The notes under the pieces were generated by a model. It was not told the origin of the DNA. It did not search any database and saw nothing but the letters and a program-made list of their open reading frames with translations. From Jaminaea rosea (lineage: Eukaryota > Basidiomycota > Exobasidiomycetes > Microstromatales), in NCBI RefSeq assembly GCF_003144245.1, contig NW_020289987.1, positions 310,001-374,000 of the forward strand: a DNA stretch of 64,000 nt. The letters are read 5' to 3'. Below, in pieces: positions 10,433 to 22,233 of this stretch; the stretch's first letter is position 1; the number at the start of each line of letters is the position of its first letter. Both the position numbers and the translations under genes were made by a program.

Positions 10433-11707
10433 ATGGCGTCCACCTCTGCCTTTCAGGTGGTCACGCCAACAGCTTCCTCGTCCAAGGCTTCGACCTCGAC
10501 ACGCCCAGCCTCCTACCATGTCCACCTGTCTGGGCACAGCGACCCGCGTCTAGAAGACGACGACGAAGAAACTGGCGGCGAGTACGGCGATGACTACACC
10601 TCATCGCGCACTCTCGCCACCCCCGGCCAACCGCTGGGATCCCTCACAACCTACATGCGCGGGCATGGCACACATCTGGTCGCCCCTCCTACATCCTCAT
10701 CGCAACAAGCAGCAGCAGCAGCAGCAGCGACAATCTCCTCCTCCCTTGCCGGGCGAGTCCTCCTAACCAATCGTCTCCTCTCCCTCTCCCCTCTCTCTCA
10801 TCGTTACACCCCCGAGACGGGTGATCTCCTCCTCGGAAGAGTCAAGTCTGTCCTCCCTGGTGCGCGCAAATGGAAGATCGACATCTCCTCCAGCTCGGGA
10901 TCCGCTTCGCTTGCATTATCCGCCATCAACTTGCCAGGAGGAGTGCAAAGAAGGAAACTCGCCTCCGACGAGTTACAGATGCGTACCTTCCTCCGCGAAG
11001 GGGATTTGCTAGTCGCAGAAGTGCAAGGAGTCTTTGCTGATGGCGGTGTAGGTTTGCATACTCGCTCTTTGCGATATGGCAAGCTGAGGAATGGCCGGCT
11101 GGTGCGCGTGCCAGTGGGGTTGGTCAGGAGGGGGCGTAGTCATTTCATCAAGCTTGTGAGACCCGGCGGTGAAGGAGGCGAGGTGGAGATGATTCTTGGC
11201 CTCAATGGATGGATTTGGCTGAGCGCTGTCGGTGCGAGAGAGGGGACCCCAGCGGGCGCTCAGTCCGCGGGTGAGGGAGAGGAAAACGGTGATGAGGCGA
11301 CTGGTATGGGGGGCAGAGGAGTAGGAAGAGATGTAGATGCGTCAGGCACGTATAGTGACGAGCTCAAGGTGGGTGAAGCGATGCAGCGACTGGCTCAACA
11401 TACAAGCCGCTGACAAAAGCTCTCCTCTTCGCGAACGCAGCTCCCACCGGCCTCCCTTCTGGACGACCTTGCGCTGCTCTCCTCCCTCCTCTCCCTGCTA
11501 GGCGACGCATACCTTCCCATATCAGACGCTTCTGTCCAGCTCGCATGGGACGTAGCTGTGCAGCAGCAGGCAAAGAAGGCAGAGAGGTCGTCTTCGCAAC
11601 AGCAAAGATTGTTGGCGGCCATCCAGGCCGAGTTCAGGGCAAAGGGTATCCTGGGTGGCAGCGGTGCGAGAGGACAGGATGAGGATGGTGATGTTAGGAT
11701 GGACTGA
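10433..11707 (+). CDS. RRP4: exosome complex subunit Rrp4
   Basis: I predict 400 residues from exons 10433-11368 and 11441-11707. The intron (GTGGGT...CGCAG) is phase 0. Rrp4 is one of three S1/KH cap subunits of the RNA exosome, which threads RNA to Rrp44/Rrp6. The N-terminal motif MRGHGT (residues 75-80) is typical of Rrp4. It is followed by ETGDLLLGRVKSVLPGARKW, DLLVAEVQGVFADGGVGLHT and RSLRYGKLRNGRLVRVP, the S1 domain. The KH part contains EMILGLNGWIWL. Compared with human EXOSC2 (293 aa), the extra length comes from an N-terminal Ser/Thr-rich leader with an Ala run (CAG repeats near 10697-10720) and a Gly/Glu-rich insert before the intron. I chose the start at MASTSAFQ, not the in-frame ATG at 10301, because the latter lies in the shared promoter. 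Confidence 0.93.
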
Positions 11708-11897
11708 CGTGAGAGGGGGGCTATGTACTTGTAGTGCGAGGAGCGAAGCAATGAACCATCGGTAGACACGAGCCAGCGAAAGACGTGCTTCGTCCACGAA
11801 TGAGGAGCAAGAAAGTGCAAAGACTTGGTCTGCGATTTTGGCGTTGAATTGATGACACTCTCTCCTCTGGCACTCCGTTCACCACCCCCTTCTTCCT

Positions 11898-13690
<1,793 letters not shown>

Positions 13691-13887
13691 CTTGGGCGAG
13701 GTTGATGGTGAGGAAGCGGAGGAAGGAATGGAATGCGATTCGTCGCTCTTGCCGCCCTCTGGACTGGACTGTCTCGACTCGCGCGTGGGCCCGTCCGCCT
13801 CGTCTGTCCGTCCGTCGACGACGAAGGCGCATCCATTGCTTCTCATCTCGCCTCGACCACCATCAAATCTCAAAACGCAAGATCAAG

Positions 13888-14780
13888 ATGGCACAAGGCA
13901 GTCGTCACAACGGACGGGATGACCCTGAGATGGACGTCGACTTCTCAGATGATGAGAGAGGTGAGCTTCGGCAGCCACAATCCGCATATAGCCAGGCAGC
14001 AACTGATCAACAACGCTACCTCCTCCTCTCGCTCACTTCTTCACGCTCGCTCGCAAAAGACGCCAATGTGCAGCAGAAAGGCAGGGGCTTCAACGTTCGT
14101 GGCGCTGCAGCGGCATCCTCTTCACAGTCTCGTCGCGATGCAGACGACGATGCGGTGATGCAGACGGATGGAGTCCGCAACGAGGACAAGCAGTTCGACC
14201 GGCTCGACGCAGAGGGTGACGACGAGAAGAGGGATGGCGCAGCGGCTGGGGAGGCGAGACCTGCGAGGTGTGAGTAGGCGAGGGGCAGTGTCGATTGGGG
14301 AAAGGGAGGAAGAGGGACTGACAACATCCTCCCCCGCCGCCGCCGTGCAGCAATCGAAGGCTGGATCGTCCTTGTCACAAACGTCCACGAAGAGGCAACG
14401 GAGGAGGACCTGACGGACAAATTCCTCGACTTTGGTGATGTCAAGAACTGCCATCTCAATCTGGATCGTCGCACTGGATACGTCAAGGTGAGCAGCAGCG
14501 CGCCGCTTCCACCGTCGACAGCCCCGTACTCACGTATCTCCCCTCCCACGCCGTGACATCGCAGGGCTACGCTCTCCTCGAGTACTCTTCGCAAGAGGAG
14601 GCCCGCGAGGCAATCGAGGCGTCCAAGAAGGGCGAGATTACGCTGATGGAGCAAGAGTTGAGCGCAGACTTTGCCTTTGTGCAGCCGCCACCGTCTGGAC
14701 CGAGGGGTGGTAACAGAGCGGGAGGACAGAGGCAACGGGGAGCAAGAGATGCGAGGGATCGAAGTCCGGGGAGGAGATGA
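13888..14780 (+). CDS. RBM8A: exon-junction-complex RNA-binding protein Y14 (RBM8A)
   Basis: I predict 211 residues from four exons: 13888-13960, 14060-14269, 14351-14487 and 14565-14780. All phases close. Y14 binds Mago and marks spliced mRNA upstream of exon junctions, linking splicing to export and decay. The central RRM (about residues 96-180) reads [20 protein letters not shown], then [37 protein letters not shown] and [13 protein letters not shown]. This is nearly the animal Y14 pattern. It is flanked by the acidic [11 protein letters not shown], by KGRGF (as in the animal KGRGFG) and by an Arg/Gly-rich tail ending RDRSPGRR. The N-terminal linker is Asp-rich and longer than in animals (174 aa). 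The gene is divergent from RVB2, with 197 nt between start codons. Confidence 0.96.
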
Positions 14781-14985
14781 TGGCGGGCAACGAAATGACA
14801 AGGAATCATACCACTTCACATCATCACTCGTCTCACGCTAGTGTCACTCTCAATCTCGAGCCTGGTGATCGCTGTGCAAAGGATTGACTGATTGCTAACA
14901 GCGAAGAAGAGAAGGCGTCGACGACGAGGCGGACAAGATCGCATCCACACCTCGCGTCACACCGCCGTGCACGCTTGCAGCACGC

Positions 14986-15547
<562 letters not shown>

Positions 15548-15683
15548 CTAAAAGCATTGCATGAGCAAGGGAGGGGGGAGGAGGTGTTAGCAGGGCAGGA
15601 CGAGGTGGCATCGAGGTGGAGCCAAGTGGGCAAGCCTTGCCTAGACGATGATGCTCTTGAGGCTCAAAGACGGGACGACTCAC
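15548..15683 (-). other. 5'-UTR intron of RPS31
   Basis: The segment runs from GTGAGTCGTCC at 15683 to TTTTAG ending at 15548, immediately before the RPS31 start codon. It is inferred from splice signals; transcript data would confirm it. Confidence 0.7.
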
Positions 15684-15809
15684 CTTGGATCACTCAGCCT
15701 AGCCAGCGAATGCGTTGGGTCCTCGGAGAGCGGATGGTAGAAGGGCGAGGTGGACGGCGTTGCTCGCAGCCGTTTTCACTTTGCCCTCGCACTGGTTTTG
15801 CGCCAGCGC

Positions 15810-15859
15810 CACGTGTTTGAAGGCCACGTGGCCCCCACCACGTGCGCATCATCCACGTG
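15810..15859. promoter_or_regulatory. array of four CACGTG (E-box/Cbf1-type) sites upstream of RPS31
   Basis: Perfect CACGTG palindromes start at 15810, 15825, 15839 and 15854, so they are spaced 15, 14 and 15 nt apart. Each is preceded by C (CCACGTG on the plus strand). They lie 263-312 nt upstream of the RPS31 ATG and about 126-175 nt upstream of its 5'-UTR intron donor. CACGTG is the core site of bHLH factors such as Cbf1 and Pho4. In some fungi Cbf1 takes part in ribosomal-protein gene control; applying that here is inference. The regular spacing close to 1.4 helical turns is what makes chance unlikely. Confidence 0.75.
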
Positions 15860-15968
15860 AGGGGCAGTGATGCGGCCGGTCCGGGTTCTCGGCCTCCTGG
15901 ACGTCTCCCCTCAACTCGCATGCCGTCGATGATCACCCTATTGAGGGAGGGTCAATGGATCACCATCC

Positions 15969-16584
15969 CTATCGCTTGCGCTCGAGCGCACCGATGTCAG
16001 ACGCAGCGCTGCCGATCCACCCGTCACTATATTTCAACGCTGAGGTAGCCAATGCAACCTCAGCCATGAGCTGCCGGCGCAGCAAATTCGCGAGTCCGTC
16101 GTCTTGCTCAATGCAGCCTATCGCCTTCACCAACGCCTGCACCACACCAAGCTTACGTCTCAATCCGCCTGCTGACAATGGTGGTTGCTCGACAATAGGA
16201 TTCGCAGCGTAGTAGCCTACCCCAATTTCAGCGCCGCTTGTAGGCGCTTACCTCTACGGCTAGCTGCTCAAAGAAGGCACTGACCAACAGCGTGATCAAG
16301 AGATACGGCGGCTGCATGATCAAGCTAGCATCAGGCTGTGCGAGGATGATGATAATGATGTGGCTATTGATGTATGAAGTAGATGGTATTATGTTGTTGG
16401 CGCTTGCCGGTTTGGCGCTTGCCATCGCTCCTGATATGCCGACCTGTGGTACTGAGGCCCACTCGGTGACTGCCTGCCCCGACATGGACTCAGCGAAGTA
16501 ACCATTCGAATCGGCAGCCCGTCTATGTGGTCTTACGGGGCTCCTCGTCTCTTCAGCACCCTTGACCGGTGTCTCTCCTCTCAC
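15969..16584 (-). other. protein-like segments, no joined gene model
   Basis: Two minus-strand open stretches look coding in places. One (16584-16228) contains VTEWASVPQVGISGAMAS and a very hydrophobic run, IIIIILAQPDASLIM to LLITLLVSAFFEQLAVE, ending at a GTAAGC donor-like site. The other (about 16205-15969) reads YYAANPIVEQPP, LRRKLGVVQALVKAIGC and RRQLMAEVALATSALKYSDG before its stop. The apparent 35-nt intron between them does not close in phase, and I recognise no family. It could be a decayed gene, a gene with assembly errors, or the end of the unit continuing to 17343. Confidence 0.3.
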
Positions 16585-16650
16585 CTCCTCCTCCCTGTAA
16601 GCTCTTCTCGCTCCTGTCCGTCGTCATCTTCAGATACGTCCTCAGTACCC

Positions 16651-16690
16651 TCTTCGTTTTCTTCTTCTGTTTCTTCTTCTGTTTCTTCCT
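16651..16690. repeat. TTCTTC-type pyrimidine repeat
   Basis: Two tandem copies of TTTCTTCTTCTG lie within a T/C-rich tract. Read on the minus strand they give Lys/Arg/Gln-rich peptide (KKQKKKQKKK). Confidence 0.6.
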
Positions 16691-16703
16691 CCTACTCAAA
16701 CTC

Positions 16704-17343
16704 CTACTCCTCTTCGCTACCCGGTAGCGCCCTCTTCTTGCCTCTGCGCTTGCTGCCATCGCCCTTACCGACCTTCTTCGCCTCCCCTTTCGCCTCCCCT
16801 TTGGCCTTCCCTTTGGCCTTGGCCCTGTGCTTTCGCACGGCATCGGCCACCTTAGCCCTCTTCCTCTGCTTGCCTCGTTCGTCCGCGCCTTTCATCCAAT
16901 CAATAACAGCGCCAATACTCCCATTCGCCCTTGGCAAAGAGAGCGGCGCCGGCCTGCTCGTCTTGCACGCCCTTCTCTAGCGCAGGGCCCATTGCGCCGG
17001 AAACGATAGCGAGGATGACCATACTCGATGCGACGTCGCGGTGAGCATCTTTGGCGGCCAGGCTGCCAAAGCCCCACGAGGTGGCAAGCGTGTCCCCGTG
17101 CACACGCGCCTGATTGGCGTCGAACCGTCTTGGGGGGGGGGGGCAGCTTGCTCTGTTCTGCCGACTCGAAGGGAGAGAGCAAGGCGTCTGATGGGCCAGT
17201 CTCGCTCCAGTGCCCCGCGTCAGCGGACAAGGAGGACGGGCCGGCCACGGGCGTTGCGAGGTTCTGGTGGAACGGCCGCTGAATGGTCGTTGTTCCATTG
17301 ACTGCAAAAGAATGCAACATAGTCGCCCAGAATCCAATGTCAT
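16704..17343 (-). pseudogene. possible decayed or mis-assembled gene with Lys-rich end
   Basis: Protein-like sequence moves between three minus-strand frames. The upstream piece includes FHQNLATPVAGPSSLSADAG and ALLSPFESAEQSK, ending at a run of 12 G (17132-17143). After the run a different frame continues ANQARVHGDTLATSWGFGSL, AAKDAHRDVASSMVILAIVS and ALEKGVQDEQAG, stopping after WEYWRCY. A third frame then carries GSIGAVIDWMKGADERGKQR and a Lys/Ala/Gly tail ending KKRALPGSEEE. No GT-AG pair I could find joins the last two frames. The change at the G-run is what a homopolymer length error or a real indel would give. Family not recognised. Confidence 0.35.
16781..16816. repeat. 12-bp tandem repeat (three units)
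   Basis: Units at 16781, 16793 and 16805 follow CCTCCCCTTTSG with one substitution in the third. On the minus strand they encode Ala/Lys/Gly/Glu repeats (KGKAKGEAKGEAKK) in the Lys-rich tail of the possible decayed gene. Confidence 0.75.
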
Positions 17344-17481
17344 CGATCTAGATCGGGCGCTCTGCCTTCATGTCGGTGATCAACTGTGCGCGGGGCCTCC
17401 TCGCTTGCCTCCTTGCCTTGCTTTGACGCGATGATCCAGTCGAGCAGCCAACGGCTGCGCTACCGAGCGAGCCTTTGCTCC

Positions 17482-17528
17482 GAGTTGGAGGTGTGCCACT
17501 TTGGCACAATCACGGACACTTCCAACTC
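17482..17528. repeat. imperfect inverted repeat (hairpin)
   Basis: GAGTTGGAGGTGT at 17482-17494 pairs with ACACTTCCAACTC at 17516-17528 with one G-T type mismatch. A shorter nested pair, TGCCA/TGGCA, lies in the loop. It is not a tRNA, and no terminator context is apparent. Confidence 0.6.
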
Positions 17529-18378
17529 TGACACGGTGTGACCTTTACTTTGCAGGTTCGCCATCTCTGCAAATGCGTCACAGCGCCGCATGGATCTTCG
17601 CGAAGCATTAGCTGCTGCAAAGGGGAGTGGTTCCACCCAGCATTCTCATAAAACTTCGTTGAGCATACCGCAAAAGAAACCGCGGACCAAGTTGGAGCCT
17701 ATGCCGTGGACATGGCGCGCGGAGCGAGTGCGCCGGTGTTATTGGGGATCTTAGATGAGGGACCGCTAGCGCGCGATCTGGTGTTGCTGACTTGGCCTCT
17801 TCGACGATCGACCAGATGATGAGCATTGGCGGAGCGTTGTTGCACTGTCCCGCAGCTCAGCAATGGCGCACTTTGAGTGTCGACCATGCGTCATAGCCAA
17901 AGACCTCTGCGTTCGCCTTCTTGCGCGTCGCGTGTAACGACAAGGCTGAGCGAGATAATCCCTCCCGCTTGAGGAAGGCGAGATGATGAAAATGCCTGCA
18001 AGGAAGACTCAAATAGCCATACAGGGTCCTCATGATGTCTCGACATGGATGCTGGTCGCTTGAATCAGCCTCGCACCAGCGTCAATCGTGAAGCTCGATC
18101 GTGCCGAGCACATCGCGTCGAGGTGGATGCCACGGCAGGCGGTCGGCCATGAGCTCGTGTTGATTACGTCCCTGCCTTTTGTACACACTGCCGGCAGCAT
18201 TGATGAAGGTGATGGGTGCGAGAAAGCACGGTGCTTGACGGCTGAGCCATTGCGATGAGCGATGAAGTCAGGTGATAGGATGTTGATGAGCTTGGATGAT
18301 TGGGTGGAGGTGGAAAAGGGAAGGAGGCGAGGAGTTGGGGCCAGCCCGGTGCCTTTGCGCGTGTGATGCGGTTTGCTG

Positions 18379-18397
18379 GAAGGGGAAGGGGAAGGGG
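18379..18397 (+). repeat. GAAGGG-type G-rich repeat
   Basis: Three runs of GGGG are separated by AA, about 325 nt upstream of the PGK1 start. There are only three full G-runs, so a stable G-quadruplex is not assured. Confidence 0.6.
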
Positions 18398-18720
18398 TAA
18401 GAAGAGAAAGGAGGAGATGGCGATGGTGAAGAGGAAAGAGGGATGTCGAGAGCTTGGAGGAGATGATTGGGCCGGTGATGAAGTTGCCGGTGCGCTCCAA
18501 CACATATCCTTGCGCCGGCTCCATCGCTTTGTTCCACTCGTCTCGGAGCGGGTGGATCTCGCCTGTGCCCTGTGCTGGACCAACGGACCCACGGACCCAC
18601 GCGGTCGGAGGCACGGACAGGGACGGACGGGCTCGCGGCCTCGGCGCTTTCAAGCTTCGACTCGCCCCAACACGAGCCGTACACTTCTTCTCATCACTCC
18701 ACAACTCCACTACAGCAACC

Positions 18721-20535
18721 ATGTCTCTTTCCAACAAGCTCTCCATCAACGATGTCGACCTCAAGGACAAGCGCGTCTTGATCCGGTGCGTGTGCGCGAG
18801 GCAAGATGACAAATGCAGCACGTCTTGACACTACCTCCTATTATCGCAGCGTCGACTTCAATGTCCCTATGGACGGCGACAAGGTCACCAACCCTCAGCG
18901 CATCGTCGCTGCTCTGCCTACTGTCAAGTACGCTCTTGAGCAGAGTGAGTGCTGCGAGGTGGCGTAGCAGACTGGGACGTCCTCAAGACTGACAGCATAT
19001 ATCGTGCCATTCCGCTTGCAGAGGCCAAGTCGGTCATCCTCATGTCCCACCTCGGTCGCCCCGATGGCAAGCCCGTCTCCAAGTACTCGCTCAAGCCCGT
19101 CACCTCCAAGGTCTCGCGAGTATCTGCGCGCTCTCAACCCTCACCTCGCCTGCTTTGCTGACCAGTTCATCTCCCACCCCACCCTCACCCACAGCGAGCT
19201 TCTCGGCAAGGACGTCACCTTCCTCCCAGACTGCGTTGGCGCTGAGACCGAGAAGGCCGTCAGCGAGGGCAAAGATGGCCAAGTCTTCCTGCTCGAGAAC
19301 TTGCGCTTCCACGTCGAGGAGGAGGGCAAGGGTGTCAACGAGAAGGTGCGTGAGGTGCCGCAATGATGCGCCAAAACTGCGTTCCTCTTCGAACTGACAT
19401 AGACCTGCTTCTTTCGCGGCTACTCACGCGCAGGGCGAGAAGGTCAAGGCCGAGAAGAGCGACGTCGACGCCTTCCGTGCCTCGCTCACCAAGCTCGCAG
19501 ACGTCTACATCAACGACGCCTTCGGAACCGCTCACCGTGCTCACTCGTCCATGGTGGGCGTGCAGCTCGACCAGCGCGCCTCTGGCTTCCTCATGAAGAA
19601 GGAGCTCGAGTTCTTCGCCAAGGCCCTCGAGAACCCGGACAGGCCTTTCCTTGCCATCCTCGGTGGTGCCAAGGTCAGCGACAAGCTGAAGCTCATCGAC
19701 AATGTCCTCGACAAGGTGCGTGCTCGTGCGCGGCTCCCCGCCTTCTACCTTTCCAATTTCCCGGCTCACTCTCTCCCCCTCTGACCCACATCGGCACAGG
19801 TCAACAAGCTCATCATCTGCGGAGGCATGGCCTTCACCTTCAAGAAGACGCTCGAGAATGTCAAGATCGGCACTTCCCTCTTTGACGAGGAGGGCTCCAA
19901 GAACGTCGCCGCTCTGGTTGAGAAGGCCAAGAGCAAGGGCGTTGAACTCATCCTGCCCGTCGACTACGTGACTGCAGACAAGTGAGTGCGAGCAAGCAGC
20001 CAGTCTTGCCGAAACAAGAGGCGAAATTGACCATCACTTCGCGATTCGCGCTTCGCCTCGCCCCACTCGCGCCGCAGGTTCGACAAGAATGCCCAGGTCG
20101 GCTCTGCTACGGACGAGGAGGGTATCCCCGACGACCGTATGGGCCTCGACGCTGGACCCAAGAGCCGTGAACTCTTCAAAAAGGCCATTCTCTCGTCGAA
20201 ACTCATCCTCTGGAATGGACCGGCGGGCGTCTTTGAGTTTGAGAACTTTGCCGGGGGCAGCAAGGCGATGCTGGATGCCTGTCTCGAGGCAGAGTCTAAG
20301 GGCTCCACGGTGGTCATCGGTGGTGGTGACACAGCCACCGTTGCTGCTAAGTACGATGCTGACACCAAGGTCGCGCACTGCTCGACGGTACGTAGCGATC
20401 CGGGACGAGGGAGAGTTAGATGCGCCGTCTTCTGACCAACCTTACCCTTCTTGCGTACAGGGTGGAGGTGCATCCGTTGAGCTTCTTGAGGGCAAGCAGC
20501 TGCCCGGTGTTGTTGCGCTCAGCGAGAGGAAGTGA
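18721..20535 (+). CDS. PGK1: phosphoglycerate kinase
   Basis: Pgk1 converts 1,3-bisphosphoglycerate and ADP to 3-phosphoglycerate and ATP in cytosolic glycolysis. There are eight exons: 18721-18785, 18850-18944, 19022-19110, 19166-19345, 19434-19715, 19800-19981, 20078-20387 and 20461-20535, giving 425 residues. Motifs include [79 protein letters not shown], the nucleotide-site [11 protein letters not shown] and [16 protein letters not shown]. The third intron is uncertain. The only phase-closing acceptor (19165) leaves about 10 extra residues ([10 protein letters not shown]) before [11 protein letters not shown]. The better-looking acceptor (CCCACAG ending 19194) would give the usual length of about 416 but does not close in phase. 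Confidence 0.95.
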
Positions 20536-20880
20536 CTTCAAGGCGGCTTTGGTACCAAGTTGTAGAAGCGGAGAGGAAGGAGTATGGATGTCGTAGATGC
20601 GTGAAATCTATTCGTTTGAGATTCCTTTTGCGGCTACGCGCTTGAACAAAGAGGAGGAGAGGGTCTTAGAGCGCCCAACGAGTGTGGCTCTTGACAATGT
20701 TACATACTCCTCGATTTTGTGATCGGTTTGAGCACACCAGCCGGTAGGCGTAGCTGCGGGAGGAAGGCGTTACGCTGGAGCGTACACAGACTTGCGCGCC
20801 AGACTTCACTCAGACAACACAAGTCATGACAGCGATGTGTTTGAAAACTGATTGTTAAGCTTTACAATCTTACAATCTCA
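20536..20880. other. intergenic, PGK1 3' region
   Basis: The 3' flank of PGK1 and of the convergent orphan gene has relatively A/T-rich patches (TTGTGATCGG, TTACAATCTTACAATC). No gene was seen. Confidence 0.6.
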
Positions 20881-22233
20881 TTAGCCGGCACATTGTATGT
20901 GTTGATGCGCAAGGTTTAGTCGTGGCCGCGATCCGCAGTCACTGAATCTCGTCAGTACTCGGGCGACGGGCTCGCCGGTCGACGTCTTGATCGCGAGCAG
21001 CACGGAGATGTGCTGAGACTTGATGATGCAATTGAAGACGCTAATCTGAACTTGGATGTTGAGATATTTGATCTCGGCGACCGGAACGTCCTTCCCGTCC
21101 CACATCAAGGAGCCATGCTCCTTGTGTGCGGCCAATGTCGGCTTCGTCGACGTGAGAAAGCCACTGAGGTTGAGCCTCAGACCCAGGGTAGGGTCTGCGT
21201 GGCCGTACTGAAGGAAGTGAACGCACCACACCTCGATGAGGACCGTAAATGCGAGGAAGCTGATGGTGATCTCGAATTCTTCGTCTCTGACGACTTGCTC
21301 CTGATCGCATTTGAAGAGCATTCGAGAGAGAGCCCGGTGTGCTAGCTGGTAGACTTGAGAGAAGTCGTCGGTGCACAACCCGAACCACAGCAGGGGGTAG
21401 CCGTGGTTATCCTTAGGCACCTCGCCGCCGTAGTGTGCCTCGATTTCTTCTATACGCTTTAGGTAGCGGCCTCCAAGCCGCGTCGCCGGGTCGAACAGTT
21501 GGTTGATTAGGTTGCCGTCCCCACACGCGCGGCGAATGACGCCTCGAAGGCGGTCATTGTCTTGAAGGCCGCGACTCTTCAACCAGTCTTCCTCCACGAA
21601 GACCTTGTATCCTTTTATCATTCTCTCGATGTTCGGCGCAGTGTCGCGCATATACTCGCAGTCGATATCGTCGGCCAATTCGCGTAGATAGGGCAAGTCT
21701 TCGGGGTCGACGGCCTCGATCGTTGCCGTCATATCAGTAGCGACGCCGCGCAAGTCGTCAGGAAGGTAGCTCTTATGACCGCCTGCGTGGTAGGCTATGT
21801 CGACCGGCGCAATGCGGGCCAGAAGATCGTCGATCCCTTCCAGGGCGAGATGTTGGTCACCATCGATGATCTTAAAATGCCAGGCGGCGAGAAGTAGGCC
21901 GAGGCAAAAAAGAGAGGTTGTCAAGCGCGCCTGCGCCCAAGAAGGGAGCTGGCCTGTGCTTGCGACGGTGTGCGCCAGGCGCATGCTCGTTTGCGCTCCC
22001 GGCCGCTTATCGCATTGGACTGTAAGATCGAGTGACTCCGACAAGGCGAGAGCGATGGAGGAAACGGTCCACGTTGTGCAAGAGGTATGACCCTCGAAAG
22101 GCGAAGCCAGGAATACGTCTCGCGGCAGGCTCATCAGGGCGGCAGCAGTTGAAGCCAGATCCTGGTCAACGACCCTCCGACGTGCTCGCATCGCATCCGT
22201 GAGGGCTCTCGAGCCGGCTCGCCCGGGGACCAA
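20881..22233 (-). CDS. orphan protein of unknown function (450 aa)
   Basis: An uninterrupted 450-codon frame ends with TAA at 20881. It reads as real protein throughout, with no low-complexity tracts, unlike most neighbours. Recognisable pieces include WTVSSIALALSESLDLTVQC, a hydrophobic stretch TTSLFCLGLLLAAWHFKIID, then DIDCEYMRDTAPNIERMIKG and GYPLLWFGLCTDDFSQVYQL. A second hydrophobic stretch is ITISFLAFTVLIEVWCVHFL. Family not recognised. The two hydrophobic segments could be membrane helices or buried core. The start at 22233 is simply the first ATG; an upstream exon cannot be excluded. It lies between PGK1 and NUP98-96 with no sign of mobile-element ends. Its texture differs from the flanks, so lineage-specific or acquired origin is possible. 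Confidence 0.55.
   Translation of the reverse strand: MVPGRAGSRALTDAMRARRRVVDQDLASTAAALMSLPRDVFLASPFEGHTSCTTWTVSSIALALSESLDLTVQCDKRPGAQTSMRLAHTVASTGQLPSWAQARLTTSLFCLGLLLAAWHFKIIDGDQHLALEGIDDLLARIAPVDIAYHAGGHKSYLPDDLRGVATDMTATIEAVDPEDLPYLRELADDIDCEYMRDTAPNIERMIKGYKVFVEEDWLKSRGLQDNDRLRGVIRRACGDGNLINQLFDPATRLGGRYLKRIEEIEAHYGGEVPKDNHGYPLLWFGLCTDDFSQVYQLAHRALSRMLFKCDQEQVVRDEEFEITISFLAFTVLIEVWCVHFLQYGHADPTLGLRLNLSGFLTSTKPTLAAHKEHGSLMWDGKDVPVAEIKYLNIQVQISVFNCIIKSQHISVLLAIKTSTGEPVARVLTRFSDCGSRPRLNLAHQHIQCAG

Larger units (their letters stand above)
17344..18720. other. gene-poor stretch upstream of PGK1
   Basis: I see no gene I can name. It holds an imperfect hairpin at 17482-17528 and an AGGGGA repeat at 18379-18397. 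A 263-codon minus-strand open frame (18821-18030) contains EWNKAMEPAQGYVLERTGNF but resembles no family known to me and overlaps the PGK1 start. The last 150 nt before 18721 are the likely PGK1 core promoter and leader, with C/T-rich tracts and CACAACTCCACTACAGC just ahead of the ATG. Confidence 0.5.

Noticed and set aside
18379-18397. G-quadruplex in the PGK1 upstream region
   Set aside because: Only three GGGG runs are present, so a stable intramolecular quadruplex is not supported.
18030-18821. 263-codon minus-strand open frame antisense to the PGK1 promoter and start
   Set aside because: It begins inside PGK1 exon 1, is Ser/Pro-rich low complexity in the middle and resembles no family; probably chance in GC-rich DNA.
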